Source: Pandoraea pulmonicola
Lineage (GTDB): Bacteria > Pseudomonadota > Gammaproteobacteria > Burkholderiales > Burkholderiaceae
Direction of reading: 5' to 3'
Assembly: GCF_000815105.2 (NCBI RefSeq)
Contig: NZ_CP010310.2
Span: forward strand, 1,240,001 to 1,304,000
Length of the DNA stretch: 64,000 nt
This document shows, piece after piece, positions 1 to 10,271 of the stretch; position 1 is the stretch's first letter; each line of letters opens with the position of its first letter. Position numbers and translations under genes: made by a program. A model generated the notes under the pieces. It had not been told where the DNA came from and ran no database searches. It was given only the letters and a program-made list of their open reading frames with translations.

Positions 1-1
1 G

Positions 2-160
2 CAACTGGTCGCCGAGCATCTGTCTGCACCGATGGCCGAGTCGCTGACGGCGCTGGCCAACGCGGCCTTCAATCAAGGTTTCGATGCCGTGATTGGCGCG
101 GGTGCGCTGCTGCTTTTCGCCACGGCCGTATGGGGGCGCTGGCACGCCCGTACGCGCTGA
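2..160 (+). CDS. C-terminal end of a probable MFS exporter (partial)
   Basis: The window opens inside a reading frame that ends at 160; 52 residues are visible. They contain a hydrophobic stretch (GAGALLLFATAVWG) followed by a short basic tail (RWHARTR). This looks like the last membrane helix and cytoplasmic end of a major facilitator superfamily pump of the DHA2/EmrB kind, whose C-termini often read AF..GF....L near the last helix. The family assignment is inference from that short tail only; any polytopic membrane protein remains possible. A hairpin terminator follows. Confidence 0.4.
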   Translation, partial: QLVAEHLSAPMAESLTALANAAFNQGFDAVIGAGALLLFATAVWGRWHARTR

Positions 161-204
161 TTGTTTCGGAGCCGGCCTGCTCAGGGGGCCTGTTGCTCTC
201 CGCT

Positions 205-240
205 AAGCGCGCCCGCCACCTCGCGGGCGCGCTTTCGTTT
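205..240 (+). terminator. Rho-independent terminator after the MFS fragment
   Basis: An 11-bp GC-rich perfect stem (206-216 pairing with 223-233, 6-nt loop) is followed by TTCGTTT. It lies between two convergent genes and so ends the left-hand gene; the strand toward pbpG lacks a T-tract. Confidence 0.65.
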
Positions 241-1589
241 CATTTCAACGAACAAGACAGCCAATGCGCAATGCGCACGCCGTCGAGGCGCGAGCCTTCC
301 GGTGTGTCGCTGCCGAGCATCGTCACGATGACGGGGCGTCGCTTGTGCACCATCACACGCATGACCATGTTGTGCCCGGACTCGTTGATGAAGCCGGTCT
401 TCTGCACGCTCGCGTGCACCTTCCCGTAGCGCACCAGCCGGTTCGTATTGACGTACTGCAACTGGCCTTTGCCCGTGTGCACCTTTTGTTGATGATCGAT
501 GGAATAGCGCCGGATCAACGGATAATCGTTCGACGCGCGCACCAGACGTGCGAGCTCACGCGCCGTCGAAACGTTGCGAGGCGACAGCCCCGTCGAATTC
601 TCGAAGCGGGTATTCGGCATGTTCAGCGCGCGCGCCTTGGCGTTCATGGCGTTGACGAACGCGGTGCGTCCGCCCGGATAGTCGCGGCTCAGCGCGGCCG
701 CGGCTCGATTCTCCGAGGCCATCAGCGAGATATGCAGCATGTCAGCGCGCGAGAGCGTCGAGCCGACGGCCAGACGAGAATGCGTGAACTTGAGCGTGTC
801 GAGATCGGCGTTGGTCACACGCAGCGGCGTGCGCATGGCCGGAGCGCTGTCGAGCCAGACGACGGCCGTCATCAACTTGGTGAGCGAAGCGATCGGACGC
901 ACCTGGTCCGCGTTCCTGGCGAAGAGTGGGGTACCGGTCTTCTCGTCGATGATATAGACCGCGCGCGAGAACAGGCGCTTGCGCGACGTCGCGGTGAAGC
1001 CGCAGCGCGCGAGCAGACGCGGCTTGGCGTCGGTGCTGAGCTGTGCGGAGGGCGCCTTGGCTACTGCGGCCTTCGGCGTGGGATGACGCTGCGCGGTCCG
1101 GGCCGCGGTGGACTTCGGTGCGTTGCGTCGTTGCACCGCCCTTGCATGGCGCGATGCCTGCTTGCTCTTCGCTGCCTTCGCTGCCTTCGCTGCTTTCGCC
1201 GCCTTTGTTGCCGGCTTGCCTTTGGCTGTCGCGTGACGCGAAGCCGCACCGTGGCTCGCGGTGCGCTTTTTCGACGTACTCGCCGCAGTCGCTTTGCGAT
1301 GCGTCGCTTTCGACGATTTTTTTGCGACGGCTTTCTTCTTGGACGCATCCAGGCGCCGCTTGCCAGTGCTCGTCTGATGCGCGTTGGCTGCCAGCGCATC
1401 GCTGATGGGAAGTCCCGCGATGAGCAGGATCACGCCGAAGAGCATCAGACGCGCCAGCGCAATCGCGCGCGGCGACACGCCATGGAGTGTGGGCAACTGT
1501 CGCAGCAATGACGGACGGGACAGCAGGCGAGGAGACCCCGATGGGGACGGCAGGTGCGGGCTTGGCGGCGGGTACCACTGGGCAGACAT
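240..1589 (-). CDS. pbpG: D-alanyl-D-alanine endopeptidase (PBP7-like, peptidase S11)
   Basis: A 449-residue periplasmic serine peptidase of the low-molecular-mass penicillin-binding protein class, which cuts D-Ala-diaminopimelate cross-links in peptidoglycan. All three active-site motifs are visible: SLTK (S235, K238), SEN (292-294) and KTG (397-399). An uncleaved or late signal segment lies near residues 46-68 (LMLFGVILLIAGL). Between it and the catalytic domain is a long Lys/Ala/Ser-rich linker (about 75-185) that includes tandem KAA units. The start at 1589 is the first ATG with a plausible GGAA upstream; the frame stays open to 1748, and an ATG at the signal segment (near 1445) is another option. 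It is convergent with the upstream MFS gene and divergent from metQ. Confidence 0.88.
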   Translation of the reverse strand: MSAQWYPPPSPHLPSPSGSPRLLSRPSLLRQLPTLHGVSPRAIALARLMLFGVILLIAGLPISDALAANAHQTSTGKRRLDASKKKAVAKKSSKATHRKATAASTSKKRTASHGAASRHATAKGKPATKAAKAAKAAKAAKSKQASRHARAVQRRNAPKSTAARTAQRHPTPKAAVAKAPSAQLSTDAKPRLLARCGFTATSRKRLFSRAVYIIDEKTGTPLFARNADQVRPIASLTKLMTAVVWLDSAPAMRTPLRVTNADLDTLKFTHSRLAVGSTLSRADMLHISLMASENRAAAALSRDYPGGRTAFVNAMNAKARALNMPNTRFENSTGLSPRNVSTARELARLVRASNDYPLIRRYSIDHQQKVHTGKGQLQYVNTNRLVRYGKVHASVQKTGFINESGHNMVMRVMVHKRRPVIVTMLGSDTPEGSRLDGVRIAHWLSCSLK

Positions 1590-1841
1590 CTTCGCGGTTC
1601 CGTAGAGGTGCAATACACGGGCAAACTCGTTGGACGAAGCTCCCGCGAGGAGTTCCTGAATTTTCAGCGCCCGTATCACAAATAATGACAAGTGGCGGTC
1701 ATGAGGCGCACGAAAGCATCTGCGATGCACGGCGTATTTGCTTTGCAAAATTGGTTATTGGACGGTGCGCGGCACGTCTTTCTAGACTGAGCGTTCGCCT
1801 CAAACGGCGCCGTTCACACCAACTGATAAGGGGAATACCTC

Positions 1842-2663
1842 ATGCAACGCCGTCAATTGTTTCGCCTGCTCGGCAGCCTCTCGGTCGCACTGGCCTTCGG
1901 CGCGCTTGGGACGATGGGCGCACACGCGGCCGACAAGCCGCTCAAGGTCGGCGTTCGCGGCGGCGTCGACGAGGAAATCTGGGAGGTGGTCACGAAGGTC
2001 GCGAAATCGCGCGGCCTGAATGTCGAGCCGATCGTGATCACCGGCACGGCAAGTCCGAACGAGGCGCTCAACAATGGCGACCTCGACGCCAACTCGTTCC
2101 AGCACATCCCGTTCCTGCGCGATCAGGTCAAGCAACGCGGCTACAAGATAGTGTCGGTCGGCGACACGCTGATTTCGCCCATCGCCTTCTATTCGAAGAA
2201 GTACAAATCGCTCGAAGCGCTGCCTGTGGGCGCGAAGATCGGCCTGCCGAACGACCCCAGCAACCAGACACGTGCGCTCGTGATCCTGCGCGACCACGGC
2301 TTGATCAAGTTGCGCGACGGCTTCGATCCGTACACCGGCACGGCGACGCTCGCCGACGTGACGGCCAATCCGCGCAAGCTCGAGTTCATCGAAAGCGCGT
2401 CGGTGGTGCTGGCGCGTTCGCTGCCCGACGTCGACGCGTCGGCGATCGTCAACAGCTTCGCCTATCAGGTCGGACTCATTGCCACGCGAGACGGCATCGC
2501 CGTGGAGAAGCGCCAGAACAATCCGTACGTCAACATCATTGCCGTGCGCGAGAAGGACAAGAGCGCGCCGTGGGTCGCACCGCTCGTCAAGGCGTACCAG
2601 TCGGAAGAAGTGCGCAAGTTCATCGAGACGAAGTACCAGGGCTCGGTTGTCCCCGCCTTTTGA
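1842..2663 (+). CDS. metQ: Methionine ABC transporter substrate-binding protein (MetQ/NlpA family)
   Basis: A 273-residue periplasmic binding protein, first gene of a metQNI set for import of methionine (often the D-isomer or its derivatives). A signal peptide is clear at residues 1-29, ending AHA-A. It has no lipobox cysteine, so this MetQ appears to be soluble rather than lipid-anchored as in E. coli. The mature protein has the family signature residues around VGVRGG, EALNNGDLDANSFQH and the NDPSNQTRAL segment. AAGGGG seven bases upstream supports the ATG. The gene order Q-N-I differs from the usual N-I-Q. No S-box or other methionine riboswitch is visible in the short leader. Confidence 0.9.
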   Translation: MQRRQLFRLLGSLSVALAFGALGTMGAHAADKPLKVGVRGGVDEEIWEVVTKVAKSRGLNVEPIVITGTASPNEALNNGDLDANSFQHIPFLRDQVKQRGYKIVSVGDTLISPIAFYSKKYKSLEALPVGAKIGLPNDPSNQTRALVILRDHGLIKLRDGFDPYTGTATLADVTANPRKLEFIESASVVLARSLPDVDASAIVNSFAYQVGLIATRDGIAVEKRQNNPYVNIIAVREKDKSAPWVAPLVKAYQSEEVRKFIETKYQGSVVPAF

Positions 2664-2802
2664 CGCCGAATGACGAGCGTCGAACGACGGACACCGGCCG
2701 CTCACCTCGGCTAACGGTCGTTCACGATCACCCATGGCCGACGGCGACACCGCGGGGCATGCCCCCGCGAGTCACGGGCCTCCATCACGCAAGGAATTCG
2801 CG

Positions 2803-3660
2803 ATGACGCAACGACAACCCTCCTCGGCACCCGTGACGCGTTTGCCGACCGCCGCGGCGCGCGAGATTGCCCACATCACCTTCGACGGTCTCGGCAAGGT
2901 CTACCCGGGGGCGTCGAGCGCGGCGTTGCAGGATGTCTCGTTCGCTGTGCAGCGCGGCGAGAGCTTCGGCATCATCGGTCGCAGCGGCGCGGGCAAGTCC
3001 ACGTTGCTGCGCACGATCAACGCGCTGGAGTTGCCCAGCACCGGCCAGGTCAAGGTCGATGGCGTGGATGTCGCGACCCTCGACGAGGACGCGCTCGTCG
3101 ATCTGCGCCGCCGTATCGGCATGATCTTCCAGCACTTCAATCTGCTCTCGGCGAAGACCGTCTTCGAGAACGTCGCGTTGCCGCTACGCGTAGCCGGTGT
3201 GCCGAAGGCACGGATCGCCCCGCGCGTGAACGAACTGCTTTCCCTCGTGGGGCTGGCGGGCAAGGCCGAGGCCTATCCCGCCATGCTCTCCGGCGGTCAG
3301 AAACAGCGTGTGGGCATCGCTCGCGCCCTCGTGCATCGTCCCGAGATCCTGCTGTGCGACGAAGCGACGTCGGCGCTCGATCCGGAGACGACCGATGCGA
3401 TTCTTACCCTGCTTGGCGACGTGCAGCGCGAATTCGGCCTCACGGTCGTGCTCATCACGCACGACATGGGCGTCATTCATCAGGCGTGCGAGCGAGTGCT
3501 CGTGCTCGATCAGGGCCATATTGCCGAACTCGGACCGGTGGAAGAAGTGTTCGCGAATCCGCTCTCCGAAGCCACTCGCGCGTTGCTGCGTCCTCTGCAG
3601 CACGCATGGCAGGGGCGTCCGTCCCGGCCCGCCGTACGTGCGGCCGCCCACGCCGTCTGA
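2803..3660 (+). CDS. metN: Methionine ABC transporter ATP-binding protein
   Basis: A 285-residue ATPase that drives the MetI permease. Walker A is GRSGAGKST (59-67), the ABC signature is LSGGQKQR (162-169) and Walker B is [12 protein letters not shown] (182-193). The start at 2803 is preferred over 2734 because AAGGAA lies seven bases before it. E. coli MetN is about 343 residues and carries a C-terminal ACT-like NIL domain that senses methionine; here the protein ends soon after the ATPase core, so that domain is absent. It sits between metQ and metI and is probably co-transcribed with both. Confidence 0.9.
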   Translation: MTQRQPSSAPVTRLPTAAAREIAHITFDGLGKVYPGASSAALQDVSFAVQRGESFGIIGRSGAGKSTLLRTINALELPSTGQVKVDGVDVATLDEDALVDLRRRIGMIFQHFNLLSAKTVFENVALPLRVAGVPKARIAPRVNELLSLVGLAGKAEAYPAMLSGGQKQRVGIARALVHRPEILLCDEATSALDPETTDAILTLLGDVQREFGLTVVLITHDMGVIHQACERVLVLDQGHIAELGPVEEVFANPLSEATRALLRPLQHAWQGRPSRPAVRAAAHAV

Positions 3661-3698
3661 CAACCGGACGCTTGTTACCGCACGTTACCGCACTCATC

Positions 3699-4343
3699 AT
3701 GATCGACAAATATCTACGCGCCTTCGGCGAAACCTTGCTGATGGTCACGAGCGCCTGCGCCATCGTGTTCGCGGTCGGCCTGCTGCTCGCCGTGGTGCTC
3801 GTCGTCACGGCGCTCGGCGGTCTGGCGCCGCGTCCGCGACTGAATCGCGTGCTTTCGGTGATCGTGAACCTGTTTCGCGCGGTGCCGTTCATCATCCTGC
3901 TGGTGGCGCTGCTGCCGGTCACACGCTGGCTCGTCGGCACGACGATGGGGACGTGGGCCGCCGTGGTGCCGCTCGCGGTGCATCTGATTCCGTTCTTCGC
4001 GCGAGTGACGCAGGTCGCGCTGCGTGAAATCGAACCTGGGCTGGTCGAAGCGGCGCGCGCGATGGGGTGCCGGCGCTGGCACATCGTGCGCCATGTGCTG
4101 CTGCCCGAGGCGCTGCCGGCGATCCTCGGCGGCGCGACGGTCACCGTCATCGCGATGGTCGGTGCGTCGGCCATGGCCGGGGCCGTGGGCGCCGGCGGCC
4201 TGGGCGATCTCGCGGTTCGCTACGGCTACGAGCGCTATGAGACGGCCGTGATGTTCAACGTGATCGCGATTCTCGTGGCGCTCGTCACGCTGGTGCAGTT
4301 CTCGGGTGAGCGTCTGGCGCGGCGTGTCGATCACCGGCGTTGA
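3699..4343 (+). CDS. metI: Methionine ABC transporter permease
   Basis: A 214-residue inner-membrane permease with five or so hydrophobic helices. It has the EAA-type loop for contact with MetN around EAARAMGCRRWHIVRHVLLP (about residues 117-136). The start matches the usual MetI length and first helix, although no strong ribosome binding site is seen; translation may be coupled to metN, whose stop is 38 bases upstream. It is the last gene of metQNI. Confidence 0.9.
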   Translation: MIDKYLRAFGETLLMVTSACAIVFAVGLLLAVVLVVTALGGLAPRPRLNRVLSVIVNLFRAVPFIILLVALLPVTRWLVGTTMGTWAAVVPLAVHLIPFFARVTQVALREIEPGLVEAARAMGCRRWHIVRHVLLPEALPAILGGATVTVIAMVGASAMAGAVGAGGLGDLAVRYGYERYETAVMFNVIAILVALVTLVQFSGERLARRVDHRR

Positions 4344-4370
4344 GCACGGAAGGGGCGGAAGCGCGCAGAC

Positions 4371-4400
4371 AAAAAAATGGGGCCGCGCGAGCGGCCCCAT
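4371..4400 (-). terminator. Rho-independent terminator of the first ggt
   Basis: A perfect 10-bp stem (4377-4386 with 4391-4400, loop GCGA) is followed on the minus strand by a run of seven T. It terminates ggt, and its strong stem may also stop the convergent metQNI transcript. Confidence 0.85.
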
Positions 4401-4453
4401 CGTCATGCCGGATCCGGACGCCGCCGAGCGTCGTCCGGATCAAAGCACGTGCA

Positions 4454-6181
<1,728 letters not shown>

Positions 6182-6652
6182 CGTCTTTGTGTCTTTCGTT
6201 CTTGAGCGAGATTGGGAAACTTCAACAGCGCGCGCGACGGGCGCACGACGGGCAGCTCGCTCGATGACCGGGTCCCCGAGAGGGGCACCCGGCGGGGCGA
6301 TGTCTCCGCTGCCGGACAACTGTCGTGCGTGAAGTTCCGTCGACAGACGAACGGTAACGCATAACGGGTAATTGGGGAAAGATGCGCCAAAAGTCCGGGC
6401 GACGGGCCACGGCGGGATATCGACGTGGCTCTGGACAATTCCCAAAAGTGCCTGCGCGCCTTCATGGGCAAGCATCGAGCCATAATCGGGGTCAGATGAA
6501 GGGGCGCATTTGTCGGGAAGCACCGTGCGGTGCGTGTGGCAAACCGGCAGGAAAATAAGGGAATCTGCCGGGGCGCTGTTGCACGGTCACCACGGGGCAG
6601 GAGGCGCGCGTGGTGGCGCGATGTGGTGCGACGTGACCACATCGTGCGTTAG
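6182..6652. other. Intergenic region without a recognisable gene
   Basis: No reading frame here looks like a protein. The only clear structure is the hairpin at 6616-6647. The ggt promoter must lie in the lower part, but I see no convincing -35/-10 pair. Confidence 0.5.
6616..6647 (-). terminator. Possible terminator hairpin after the M24 gene
   Basis: A 12-bp stem with one G-T pair (6616-6627 with 6636-6647, 8-nt loop) begins six bases after the stop of the M24 gene. No T-tract follows, so intrinsic termination is uncertain. Confidence 0.45.
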
Positions 6653-7312
6653 TCAGACGAGCAGATCTTCGTAGAACGCACCGAACGGACGCGTCGGGTG
6701 TGCGATCTGGATCTCCAGAATCCACAGGCCGCCGTTGGGCGTATCGGCGAGATCGCCGAGCTTGCCGCCCTTGTAGATGGCGTGGGGGAAGTCGCTCACG
6801 CGGTGGCCCTTGATATCGAGGTTGAGCACCCAGCCCATGGCCTCGGCCTGCGCCTTCGCAAATTCGTACAGGGCCTGGCCGCTCACGCCGTGCTCGCGCC
6901 AGTGGGCGTGCACGATGTCGAAGAGGCGCTTGGCGTCATCGGCGCAGCGTTGCATCTCGGGGTCGGACCCGGTCGTGCGCGTGAACCCGCAATCGCCCTC
7001 GTGCGCCCCGAAGACCACGCCGATGTCGATGAAATAGATGTCGTCGTCGCCGAGAATCGGATCGTCGTCGCTGCGTTCGCTGAACGTGCGCAGCGTGTTC
7101 TTGCCGAAGCGGATCAGCACCGGATGCCAGATGCGGTCCATGCCGAGCGTGCCGAGCAGCGCCTTGCCCGCGGCAATCGCTTCCGACTCGCGCATGCCCG
7201 GTACGATGAGCTGCGCGATCTTCTCGGTCGCTTCCCATGTCAGGGCCTGGGCGCGTTGCATGGCGGCGGCGCTGAACTTCGCCCCGACCGCCTCTCGTTG
7301 TGCCAACTCCAT
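6653..7312 (-). CDS. M24-family (creatinase/aminopeptidase-like) metallopeptidase-fold protein
   Basis: A 219-residue pita-bread fold protein related to Xaa-Pro aminopeptidase and creatinase. The metal-ligand pattern is recognisable: IDIG and EGDCGF give the two aspartates, GHRVSDFPH a histidine and ILEIQ a glutamate. The protein is shorter than Xaa-Pro aminopeptidases because the N-terminal domain is missing, so only the catalytic half is encoded. GGAGAG eight bases upstream fixes the start. It is transcribed divergently from a MocR regulator, which probably controls it. The substrate is unknown; hydrolysis of a small amino-acid-like compound is plausible. Confidence 0.8.
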   Translation of the reverse strand: MELAQREAVGAKFSAAAMQRAQALTWEATEKIAQLIVPGMRESEAIAAGKALLGTLGMDRIWHPVLIRFGKNTLRTFSERSDDDPILGDDDIYFIDIGVVFGAHEGDCGFTRTTGSDPEMQRCADDAKRLFDIVHAHWREHGVSGQALYEFAKAQAEAMGWVLNLDIKGHRVSDFPHAIYKGGKLGDLADTPNGGLWILEIQIAHPTRPFGAFYEDLLV

Positions 7313-7404
7313 CGAATCTCTCCACTGATTGACGATTACTGAATGTACTTGGGGGCCACATCCGCCGCGTTGCATTCTGCGGAACAGGCGTCACGGTGAT
7401 AAGG

Positions 7405-7425
7405 ATAATGTCTAACTTGTATAAT
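7405..7425 (+). promoter_or_regulatory. Candidate promoter/MocR operator between the divergent genes
   Basis: A consensus TATAAT hexamer lies at 7420-7425 on the plus strand. ATAAT occurs twice in direct orientation 16 bp apart (7405 and 7421), the kind of direct repeat that MocR proteins bind. No good -35 is visible. Confidence 0.35.
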
Positions 7426-7480
7426 TCGAAGCGCCATTTTCCGCATCTTCGATTGGGCCACTTTGGAATCCGCCTCCGCC

Positions 7481-8929
7481 ATGCGCCGACGCCACGTCAG
7501 TCAATCGCTCGAATTGCCGCTCGCCGACCGCCATGAGAAGGAGACGCGGCAAGCCTGGGTCTACCGTTGCGTACGGGAACGCATTCTGGCCGGGGAGTTG
7601 CGACGCGGCGACCGGCTGCCGTCCACGCGCACGCTGGCCGAGCGCTGGGGCGTGTCGCGCGGCATCGTGGAACTGGCCTTCGAACAACTGACGCTCGAAG
7701 GGTATGTGACGAGCCGTGTCGGTGCGGGGACGGAAGTGCTCGCCGACCTCTCCGGCACGATGACGCCGCCGAATGCCCGGCATGATGCGCCGTCGGCGGC
7801 CGAGCCGCTGCCTGAGAGTGCGGCATCGCTCGCGCTCAAGACCGGGCGCTCCGTCGACACGGCGCTGTTCTCGCTGCCGGCGTGGCGTCGACACATGAAT
7901 CGCGCGCTGCGCACGGTCACCGCCGAGCAACTCGCCGACACCGATCCGCGCGGCTACGCACCGCTGCGCGAGAGTATTGCCCGCTACGTGCGCGTGACGC
8001 GCGGCATCGCGTGCGAGGCTTCCGAGATCGTCGTGACGACCGGCATCCGGCACGCCATCGATCTGATTACCGACGTCCTCGCCGACGCTTCCACTCCCTG
8101 CTATCTCGAAGACCCCGGCTACAAGAATCTGCCGTCGCTGCTTGGCGTGCCGCCGTCGCGCTGCGTGAGCGTGCCGGTCGACGACGAGGGCTTTGTCGTC
8201 GACGCCGCGGCTCGGGCCGACGAGGCGATGCTCGGCATCGCCTACGTGACGCCTGCCCATCAGGCGCCGCTCGGCACCACCATGTCGATCAACCGCCGCG
8301 TGCAGTTGCTCGAGTGGGCGGCGCGTCACGACATATGGATCGTCGAGGACGACTACGACAGCGAGTTCAGCTACGGCAGTGCGCCGCTGCCGGCGCTCAA
8401 GGCCATCGACACGCACGGGCGCGTGATTCATTGCAGCAGCTTCAACAAATCGCTGTTCCCGTCGCTGCGCATCGGCTACCTGATCGCACCGCCGGCGCTG
8501 CTTGCACGTATCGCGCTGCTGCGCTCGGCGTCGGGCCGGGCGAACAGCCTGATCGAACAGATGGCGCTGGCGAGCTATATCGACGCCGGCGATTTCGCCC
8601 GGCATCTGCGCGCCTCGCGCAGCGTCTATCTGCGGCGGCGCAATCTTCTGCTCGACACGTTGCGCGCGAAGCTGACCACGCCGTGCCGCATCACCGGCGA
8701 GCATGCGGGCTTTCACTGCGTGCTGTGGCTACCCGCGCACGTCGACGAGGCGGCGCTGGTGGCGGCGCTGCGTGAGCGGGACGTCTACGTGGAGGGGCTG
8801 GCGGAATTCACGCGGGCACGGACAGTGCCGCCCGCGCTGGTGCTGGGCTACGCGGCGCTCGACGACGCGCGGCTGCCGGAGATCGCAACGCGGATCGCCG
8901 CGGCCGTCGATGCGGCGGCGATCCGGTGA
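7481..8929 (+). CDS. MocR-family transcriptional regulator (GntR HTH plus aminotransferase-like domain)
   Basis: A protein of about 482 residues with an N-terminal GntR winged helix-turn-helix (RERILAGELRRGDRLPSTRTLAERWGVSRGIVE) and a fold-type-I aminotransferase domain that binds pyridoxal phosphate. The PLP lysine is in SSFNKSLFPSLRIGY. MocR proteins usually sense a PLP-reactive amino compound and regulate a neighbouring gene, here the divergent M24 protein. A TTG at 7463 in frame is an alternative start; neither has a strong ribosome binding site. It is not PdxR by context, since no pdxST genes are near. Confidence 0.85.
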   Translation: MRRRHVSQSLELPLADRHEKETRQAWVYRCVRERILAGELRRGDRLPSTRTLAERWGVSRGIVELAFEQLTLEGYVTSRVGAGTEVLADLSGTMTPPNARHDAPSAAEPLPESAASLALKTGRSVDTALFSLPAWRRHMNRALRTVTAEQLADTDPRGYAPLRESIARYVRVTRGIACEASEIVVTTGIRHAIDLITDVLADASTPCYLEDPGYKNLPSLLGVPPSRCVSVPVDDEGFVVDAAARADEAMLGIAYVTPAHQAPLGTTMSINRRVQLLEWAARHDIWIVEDDYDSEFSYGSAPLPALKAIDTHGRVIHCSSFNKSLFPSLRIGYLIAPPALLARIALLRSASGRANSLIEQMALASYIDAGDFARHLRASRSVYLRRRNLLLDTLRAKLTTPCRITGEHAGFHCVLWLPAHVDEAALVAALRERDVYVEGLAEFTRARTVPPALVLGYAALDDARLPEIATRIAAAVDAAAIR

Positions 8930-8937
8930 GTCCGCGT

Positions 8938-8964
8938 CAAGCGCAGCGATGATGCCTGCGCTTG
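8938..8964. terminator. Inverted repeat between convergent genes, possible bidirectional terminator
   Basis: CAAGCGCAG at 8938-8946 pairs with CTGCGCTTG at 8956-8964 around a 9-nt loop. It separates the MocR gene from the SURF1 gene; there is no T-tract on either side. Confidence 0.4.
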
Positions 8965-8974
8965 CAGGTGAGAC

Positions 8975-9712
8975 TCAATCGTCCCGACAGCGATTGCGCA
9001 ATTCGAGGCGAATGACGAACCCGCCGGCGACGGCCGACATGATGGCGAGCGCGTACCACGTCAACAGATAGCTCATGTGGTTGTTCGGAAACTGCACCAC
9101 GGTGAGGCCGCCGACAGGGTAATCGAGCGCTGGTGCCCGGCCGGTCGAGGCTTCGCCGTCGCCATTGGGCAGCCTGGGCAGACTCGCCCGCGCGCCCGGC
9201 GCGGCGTCGGCGTCGACGAAGTAGGGGGCGACATTCGACAGCCCGCGCGCGGTGGCAATGGCCGCGACGTCGCGCGAATACCAGAGGTTCTCCGCGGGCG
9301 CATTTTTGCGCAGGAAACCGCCCCCGGTCTCCGACATGCGCAACAACCCGGTGACGGTCACGTCTCCCGAGGGCGCCGGTGGCACCGATTCCTTCCACCC
9401 GGGCGGCACGAAACCGCGATTGACGAGCACTTCGCCGCCGTCGGCCGTGCGCAGCGGCGTGAGCACCCAGTATCCGCCGCCCAGGTCGGTGACGGCCTGC
9501 ACGAGCGTGTCCTTGTCGAACGCGTACGTGCCGGTGAGCGAGACGTGGCGGTATTCGTCGTCGGCGGCGTTGACCGTCGGCCATTGGGCGCGCCCGGGCG
9601 CGGCGGACGGCGGCGCGTGCACGCGCGTGTTGACCCGCTCGATCAGTTCCAGCTTCCACGCGCGGCGATGCACCTGCCAGGTGCCGAGCGCGACGAACAC
9701 GCAGACGAGCAA
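8975..9712 (-). CDS. SURF1 family oxidase assembly protein, 5' end unclear
   Basis: SURF1 proteins help heme insertion or assembly of heme-copper oxidases. The match is clear: an N-terminal membrane helix ending GTWQVHRRAWK, a periplasmic domain with LTGTYAF and VNRGFVPPGW, and a C-terminal helix (YLLTWYALAIMSAV). It closes the cyoABCD cluster. The first in-frame ATG/GTG/TTG is the TTG at 9712, yet the open frame upstream (to a stop at 9830-9832) encodes the first half of the membrane helix (LVVLGVITLL). An ATG at 9833, well placed 30 bases after cyoD, lies in another frame. So the gene either uses a rare start or contains an indel in one of its G-runs (9746-9750, 9780-9785, 9806-9810). Confidence 0.75.
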   Translation of the reverse strand: MLVCVFVALGTWQVHRRAWKLELIERVNTRVHAPPSAAPGRAQWPTVNAADDEYRHVSLTGTYAFDKDTLVQAVTDLGGGYWVLTPLRTADGGEVLVNRGFVPPGWKESVPPAPSGDVTVTGLLRMSETGGGFLRKNAPAENLWYSRDVAAIATARGLSNVAPYFVDADAAPGARASLPRLPNGDGEASTGRAPALDYPVGGLTVVQFPNNHMSYLLTWYALAIMSAVAGGFVIRLELRNRCRDD

Positions 9713-9863
9713 CAGCGTGATGACGCCGAGGACGACCAGCCGCAGGGGGGAGGGACGGGAAGCACGGGGAGGGCGGGCAGGGGGGAACCGAGGCCCGAAG
9801 CGCGCGGGGGACGCTGCGCGTCCCCCGTCTCATGAAGTCGATTGCTGCTCAAGGGAATACCGT

Positions 9864-10271
9864 TCAGGGAAGGTTCTTCGTATCCGGCATCATACCCGGC
9901 ATCATGTTTTGGTTCAGGTGATACATCACCCACAGCGATCCCGACAGCGTGATCACCACCATCACGATCGTGAAGATCAGCGACAACAGGTTCCAGCCGC
10001 CTTCCGCCTTCCCGTTCATGTGCAGGAAGTAGATCATGTGCACCACGATCTGGATGGCGCCCACAAAGAGAATCAGAATGGCGGTCGTGCTCGATTTCTC
10101 GAACACGCCGCCCATCACGAACCAGAACGGAATCGCGGTGAGGATGACCGACAGGATGAAGCCCGTCGCGTAACCGCGCAGCGTGCTGTGCGGCCCGTCG
10201 TCGTGCTCATCGTGATCATGCTCGTGATCGTGCCCGTCGGCATCGTGCAGCGTCGAATCGTGGGTGCTCAC
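9864..10271 (-). CDS. cyoD: Cytochrome bo3 quinol oxidase subunit IV
   Basis: A 135-residue small membrane subunit that stabilises the bo3 oxidase. It has a His/Asp-rich N-terminal tail (residues 4-28) and three helices. The fold signature VHMIYFLHMNGK is present. The start is a GTG whose GTGA overlaps the cyoC stop by four bases, which implies translational coupling; the frame remains open further upstream but without an N-terminus typical of CyoD. The histidine-rich tail is longer than in E. coli (109 residues). Confidence 0.9.
   Translation of the reverse strand: MSTHDSTLHDADGHDHEHDHDEHDDGPHSTLRGYATGFILSVILTAIPFWFVMGGVFEKSSTTAILILFVGAIQIVVHMIYFLHMNGKAEGGWNLLSLIFTIVMVVITLSGSLWVMYHLNQNMMPGMMPDTKNLP

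Noticed and set aside
1140..1210. Tandem DNA repeat in pbpG as a CRISPR-like or mobile repeat
   Set aside because: It is in-frame coding repetition for Lys-Ala-Ala, not spaced repeats.
1749..1841. Possible methionine riboswitch before metQ
   Set aside because: The gap is only 93 bases and has no S-box or SAM-II like structure that I can see.
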